Source: Actinomycetota bacterium
GTDB taxonomy: Bacteria > Actinomycetota > Acidimicrobiia > Acidimicrobiales > Ilumatobacteraceae
DNA: 64,000 nt
Assembly: GCA_009702045.1 (NCBI GenBank)
Contig: WLIV01000014.1
Span: 1-64,000 of the forward strand
Direction of reading: 5' to 3'
Made by a program: the position numbers and the translations under genes. Positions 61,413 to 64,000 of the stretch are shown in pieces (within the stretch, counting starts at the first letter, position 1; every line of letters starts with the position of its first letter). Under the pieces are notes generated by a model that made no database searches, was not told the DNA's origin, and was given only the letters and a program-made list of their open reading frames with translations.

Positions 61413-62254
61413 TCCCGAAACTGGGTGCCGATGCGCTGATCGTCCAGCGCGAGCTCGACCACCGCAGTGAGCCAGCCGAACGGATTGCCAGTGTCGTATC
61501 GACGGATATCGCTGAGCACGCCGTGAAACGGACCGGCTTCAGCCTGCATGCGCAATGCGTCGGTGAGTTGGATCTCGCCGCCGGCACCCGGCAGCACCTG
61601 GTCGATGCAGTCGAACACATCCGGCGTGAGTACGTAACGGCCGATGATGATCAGCTCGCTGGGCGCTTCGGCGACCGCCGGCTTCTCGACCATCGTGCCG
61701 ATGCGGATGACACCGTCCGACGACAGTTCGCCAACGGGATCGATCACGCCGTACGCGCTGACCTCGTGGCGGGCCACCCGCTTGAGTCCGACGACGCTGC
61801 CCCCGGTAGAGACGCAGACATCGGCCATCTGCGCCAGCAAGCTGCTGTCGCCCATGATCTCGTCGGGCAGCAAGACGGCGAACGGTTCGTTGCCAACCGC
61901 CTCACGGGCGCACCCGACAGCGTGACCGAGGCCGAGAGCGACATCCTGATACGCGAAGCTGATGCGCACATCGCGCCCGATGGCCTCGAGGCGGTCGGCG
62001 ACCTGGTCGCGACCTGTCGCCCGCAATTTGGCAACGACCTCGGGGGCCTCGGCGAAGTACGCCTCGATCGCTGGTTTGGCATGGCTGGTGACCAACACGA
62101 TGTGGTCGATTCCGGCCCCGACGCACTCATCGACGATCAGCTGCAGCGCCGGCGTGTCGACGATCGGCAACAGTTCCTTCGGAACCGCTTTCGTCGCCGG
62201 AAGGAATCGAGTGCCCATTCCCGCCGCTGGGATGACTGCCGTATGTACCCGCAT
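61391..62254 (-). CDS. galU: UTP--glucose-1-phosphate uridylyltransferase
   Basis: 287 residues. AVIPAAGMGTRFLPATKAVPKELLPIVDTPALQ at the N-terminus, FAYQDVALGLGHAV, VLLPDEIM and GRYVLTPDVFD are GalU signatures. It makes UDP-glucose for polysaccharides and the cell wall. The frame is open to 62413, but homology starts at the ATG at 62254. Divergent from the CIRCE-controlled fmdB gene; its own -10 lies 7 nt upstream. Confidence 0.94.
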   Translation of the reverse strand: MRVHTAVIPAAGMGTRFLPATKAVPKELLPIVDTPALQLIVDECVGAGIDHIVLVTSHAKPAIEAYFAEAPEVVAKLRATGRDQVADRLEAIGRDVRISFAYQDVALGLGHAVGCAREAVGNEPFAVLLPDEIMGDSSLLAQMADVCVSTGGSVVGLKRVARHEVSAYGVIDPVGELSSDGVIRIGTMVEKPAVAEAPSELIIIGRYVLTPDVFDCIDQVLPGAGGEIQLTDALRMQAEAGPFHGVLSDIRRYDTGNPFGWLTAVVELALDDQRIGTQFREWLQARL

Positions 62255-62261
62255 TGAAAGA

Positions 62262-62267
62262 ATGGTA
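62262..62267 (-). promoter_or_regulatory. -10 hexamer TACCAT for galU
   Basis: Lies 7 nt upstream of the ATG at 62254. The neighbouring CIRCE operator (62281-62307) begins 13 bp beyond it and could touch its -35 region. Confidence 0.45.
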
Positions 62268-62274
62268 CGGGCAG

Positions 62275-62280
62275 CTAGCC
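62275..62280 (+). promoter_or_regulatory. -10 hexamer TAGCCT for the fmdB/ruc-like gene
   Basis: Directly abuts the CIRCE element, so transcription would start inside the operator. TTGAAA at 62254-62259 is a possible -35 with a 15-bp spacer. Confidence 0.5.
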
Positions 62281-62307
62281 TTAGCACTCGCTTTGTTCGA
62301 CTGCTAA
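62281..62307 (+). promoter_or_regulatory. CIRCE operator (HrcA binding site)
   Basis: TTAGCACTC, nine bases, GACTGCTAA. The consensus is TTAGCACTC-N9-GAGTGCTAA, so only one base differs, and the spacer is exact. It lies between the -10 and the ribosome binding site (GGAG at 62310) of the gene starting at 62321, the normal place for HrcA repression of heat-shock genes. Confidence 0.88.
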
Positions 62308-62320
62308 CCGGAGCACTGGG

Positions 62321-62650
62321 ATGCCGACCTACGTCTACAAGTTCACCGACACCGGCGAGACCATCGAGGTGCAGCAGGCGTTTTCCGACGACGCGCTCAC
62401 CGAAGCGATGCACCCCACCAAGGGCGAGTTGATGCAGGTGAAGAAGGTGTTCTTGCCCGTCGGCGTCACCTTCAAGGGTGGCGGTTTCTACAAGACCGAC
62501 AGCCGCGGAGGCAGCAGCAGCAGCACGCCGGCTTCCAGTTCTGGTAGTTCGACGACGAGCTCCGAGTCGTCCGGTTCGTCCAGTTCTTCGAGTACCGCCA
62601 GCACCCCGAGTTCGGCTCCGGCAACACCGAGTCCCAGCTCAAACAGCTGA
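62321..62650 (+). CDS. fmdB: FmdB/Ruc-type protein without zinc cysteines, Ser-rich tail
   Basis: 109 residues. MPTYVYKF, QQAFSDDALTE and PVGVTFKGGGFYKTDSRGG are FmdB-family landmarks, the last shared with mycobacterial Ruc (Rv0991c), a redox-regulated chaperone. In that family two C-x-x-C pairs bind zinc; here both sites are replaced (FTDTGE and EAMHPTKG) and the protein has no cysteine. From about residue 65 the tail is almost pure Ser/Thr/Pro/Ala, probably disordered, as in Ruc. A CIRCE operator precedes it. Confidence 0.88.
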   Translation: MPTYVYKFTDTGETIEVQQAFSDDALTEAMHPTKGELMQVKKVFLPVGVTFKGGGFYKTDSRGGSSSSTPASSSGSSTTSSESSGSSSSSSTASTPSSAPATPSPSSNS

Positions 62651-62728
62651 GTTGCATCCTGCCGCTGCACCGATATGGTGCGCGGTACGGCTTCCCCCGA
62701 ACTGTTCGTTCTCGTTCCGGGAGGCCTT

Positions 62729-63283
62729 GTGTACGTCATTCCCCGTGTCCGGCTGCTGCTTGCCCGTCGGCCGTGGCTGTACTGGTCGTTCGTTGCCCTG
62801 TGCGCAATTGTCGTCTGGTCGGGTGTTCGCAGCGCCACCGCAGCGGCACTCGCGCAGCAACACCACTGGGGCGAGTCGCGCCCCGTGTTGGTGGTTGCGG
62901 CCGCAATCCCAGCCGGTCAACCGATTCGGGCATCACCGCGCCAGTACCCGCTCGCGATGGTGCCGCCAAGTGCAGTCACCTCGCTGCCTTCACCGGCCAC
63001 CGCTGCGCAAGATCTCGCTCCGGGCGAGATCGTCGTGGCAACGGATGTGGTCGGGCCGCACTCGCTGCCCCGAGGGTGGGTGGTGTTCGGCGTCCCCGGC
63101 ACTGATCGGCCGACGTTGGTGGTCGGCGACCACGTTGCACTCTTCGGCGAAGGCACCCGCTGGTGCGACGGTCAGGTGACAGGTGTCGCCGAACGGGCCG
63201 TCGATGTGGCGGTGCCCTCGACGTGCGCAGACTCCGTCAGCGCACGGGTCGCGGCGGGCTCGGTGGTGTTGGCGCGAGCCTGA
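62729..63283 (+). CDS. SAF-domain membrane-anchored protein
   Basis: 184 residues. A basic start, one membrane helix (about 14-32) and an outer SAF domain (RPVLVVAAAIPAGQPIRAS through LAPGEIVVATDV), as in CpaB/RcpC-type pilus assembly and related proteins. The GTG at 62729 is chosen because GGGAGG lies 4 nt before it; the frame opens at 62675. It may be co-transcribed with the CIRCE-controlled gene upstream. No pilus genes are in the window. Confidence 0.8.
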   Translation: MYVIPRVRLLLARRPWLYWSFVALCAIVVWSGVRSATAAALAQQHHWGESRPVLVVAAAIPAGQPIRASPRQYPLAMVPPSAVTSLPSPATAAQDLAPGEIVVATDVVGPHSLPRGWVVFGVPGTDRPTLVVGDHVALFGEGTRWCDGQVTGVAERAVDVAVPSTCADSVSARVAAGSVVLARA

Positions 63284-63292
63284 GCCGTGCGC

Positions 63293-64000
63293 TCAGACCG
63301 GGCGCTCGGTGCGGCCGTCGGCGTGCTGTGCGAAGCGACCGACGTCGCGGCCGTGCACAGGGTCGGGGCTGGGCCACGGCCAACCCCCGAAACCGGTGCG
63401 GCGATAATCGGCGAACGCCTGCTGGATCTCGGCCTCGGTGTTCATCACGAACGGTCCGTATTGCGCCACGGGTTCGTTGATCGGTCGACCCTGCAACATC
63501 AGGATCTCGGCACCGAACTCGCCGGCAGCCAACGGGGCCACCTGGGCTGCATCCACCACGACACCGGTGTTCATCTCGGCCACTTCGCCGCCGACAGCCA
63601 CCGAACCCTCGAACACGTACAAGAGGCGCACCGCATCATCATGCGCGGCCGCGGGCAGTTCGATCGTGGCCCCGGGTTGTAGCACCACATGCCAGATCGC
63701 CACACCCGACTCGGCCTTCGACGCATACGACGCAGGCGGCGGGCTGGGCGGAACGAAACCCTCGTACTGCCCGGCGATCACGGTGACGGTGGTGTCGCGA
63801 CCCGCAGCATCGGTGTGAACCGCGCTGGGGATGTTCTCGGCCCACAGCATCGTGAAGTGCGGGTCGACCATCTTGTCGGCGGCTGGCAAGTTCATCCAGA
63901 TCTGGAACAGCTCGACGGTGTTCGGCCCGTGCTGGTCGATCAGCGGAAACATCTCGCAGTGCACCACACCGCTGCCAGCGGTCATCCACTGCACATCGCC
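63293..64000 (-). CDS. Pirin-family protein, N-terminus cut by the window
   Basis: At least 235 residues visible. GDVQWMTAGSGVVHCEM is the conserved metal-site segment of the first cupin, with His and Glu; a second cupin with EILMLQGRPINEPVAQYGPFVMNTEAEIQQAFADYRRTGFGGWPW ends the protein. Bacterial pirins have been reported as quercetin dioxygenases and as regulators; the role here is open. The frame runs off the right edge. Confidence 0.92.
   Translation of the reverse strand, partial: GDVQWMTAGSGVVHCEMFPLIDQHGPNTVELFQIWMNLPAADKMVDPHFTMLWAENIPSAVHTDAAGRDTTVTVIAGQYEGFVPPSPPPASYASKAESGVAIWHVVLQPGATIELPAAAHDDAVRLLYVFEGSVAVGGEVAEMNTGVVVDAAQVAPLAAGEFGAEILMLQGRPINEPVAQYGPFVMNTEAEIQQAFADYRRTGFGGWPWPSPDPVHGRDVGRFAQHADGRTERPV

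Overview
The window comes from a GC-rich actinobacterium. The evidence is a mosaic of actinobacterial hallmarks: a DUF222 (13E12-type) HNH endonuclease, DUF501, a GlpR/SepX-like division protein, GpgS next to a FolP2-like protein, and an FmdB/Ruc protein behind a CIRCE operator. Gene order and protein style suggest the class Acidimicrobiia (Ilumatobacter-like), but that is inference. It reads as ordinary chromosome: dense, short gaps, many 4-nt ATGA/GTGA overlaps, no phage and no CRISPR. The only mobile DNA is one decayed IS30-type element at about 54.5-55.5 kb, next to a vapBC-like toxin-antitoxin pair.

Layout. 0-4.5 kb: a BMP-type (nucleoside) ABC importer on the minus strand. 4.7-9.2 kb: PAP2 phosphatase, PIN-like protein, FAD oxidoreductase, GlgX-like debranching enzyme. 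9.3-15.9 kb: CO-dehydrogenase/xanthine-oxidase-type maturation genes (CoxD, CoxE, two XdhC-type proteins, MocA-like transferase, CoxG) without the enzyme subunits, then DUF501, an unknown protein and a GNAT acetyltransferase. 16-19.5 kb: two crotonases, two unknowns, an SGNH hydrolase. 19.6-28 kb: a second, complete BMP-type importer, a CaiB-type CoA transferase, queF, adenosine deaminase and uracil phosphoribosyltransferase. 28-37 kb: secreted SGNH hydrolase, AAA ATPase behind a large palindrome, phosphosugar mutase, adenosine-kinase-like PfkB enzyme, PepN, beta-CASP nuclease. 37-42.7 kb: acyl-CoA ligase, ThrH, two hydrolases, a two-domain fasciclin lipoprotein. 42.7-49.5 kb: membrane protein, cytochrome c, HrpA, HNH endonuclease. 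49.5-54.4 kb: GpgS, DHPS-like protein, FolB-FolK fusion, tRNA-Ala(CGC), GlpR/SepX-like protein with a 16-codon leader ORF, MoaC, a secreted unknown. 54.5-64 kb: IS30 remnant, vapBC, ECF sigma factor with membrane partner, moeA-moaA, glycolipid-binding-like protein, AlkD-like protein, GalU, CIRCE-controlled FmdB/Ruc-like protein, SAF protein, pirin (cut by the window end).

How the genes connect. Two BMP importers, adenosine deaminase, uracil phosphoribosyltransferase and an adenosine-kinase-like enzyme together suggest a strong investment in nucleoside uptake and salvage. MoaC, MoaA, MoeA, the MocA-like transferase and XdhC proteins serve molybdenum cofactor synthesis and insertion, presumably for a CODH/xanthine-oxidase-type enzyme encoded elsewhere. 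GpgS, GalU and GlgX touch glucose polymers and glucosylglycerate. FolB-FolK and the DHPS-like gene touch folate.

Regulation visible in the DNA. At least twenty genes carry a TANNNT -10 hexamer only 6-10 nt before the start codon, the layout of leaderless mRNAs. In two divergent pairs (queF/add and moeA/glycolipid-binding) these hexamers overlap. Both BMP operons carry a perfect hairpin between the binding-protein gene and the ATPase gene. A near-perfect CIRCE operator lies in front of an FmdB/Ruc homologue that has lost all its zinc-binding cysteines. A 41-bp dyad precedes the AAA ATPase gene.
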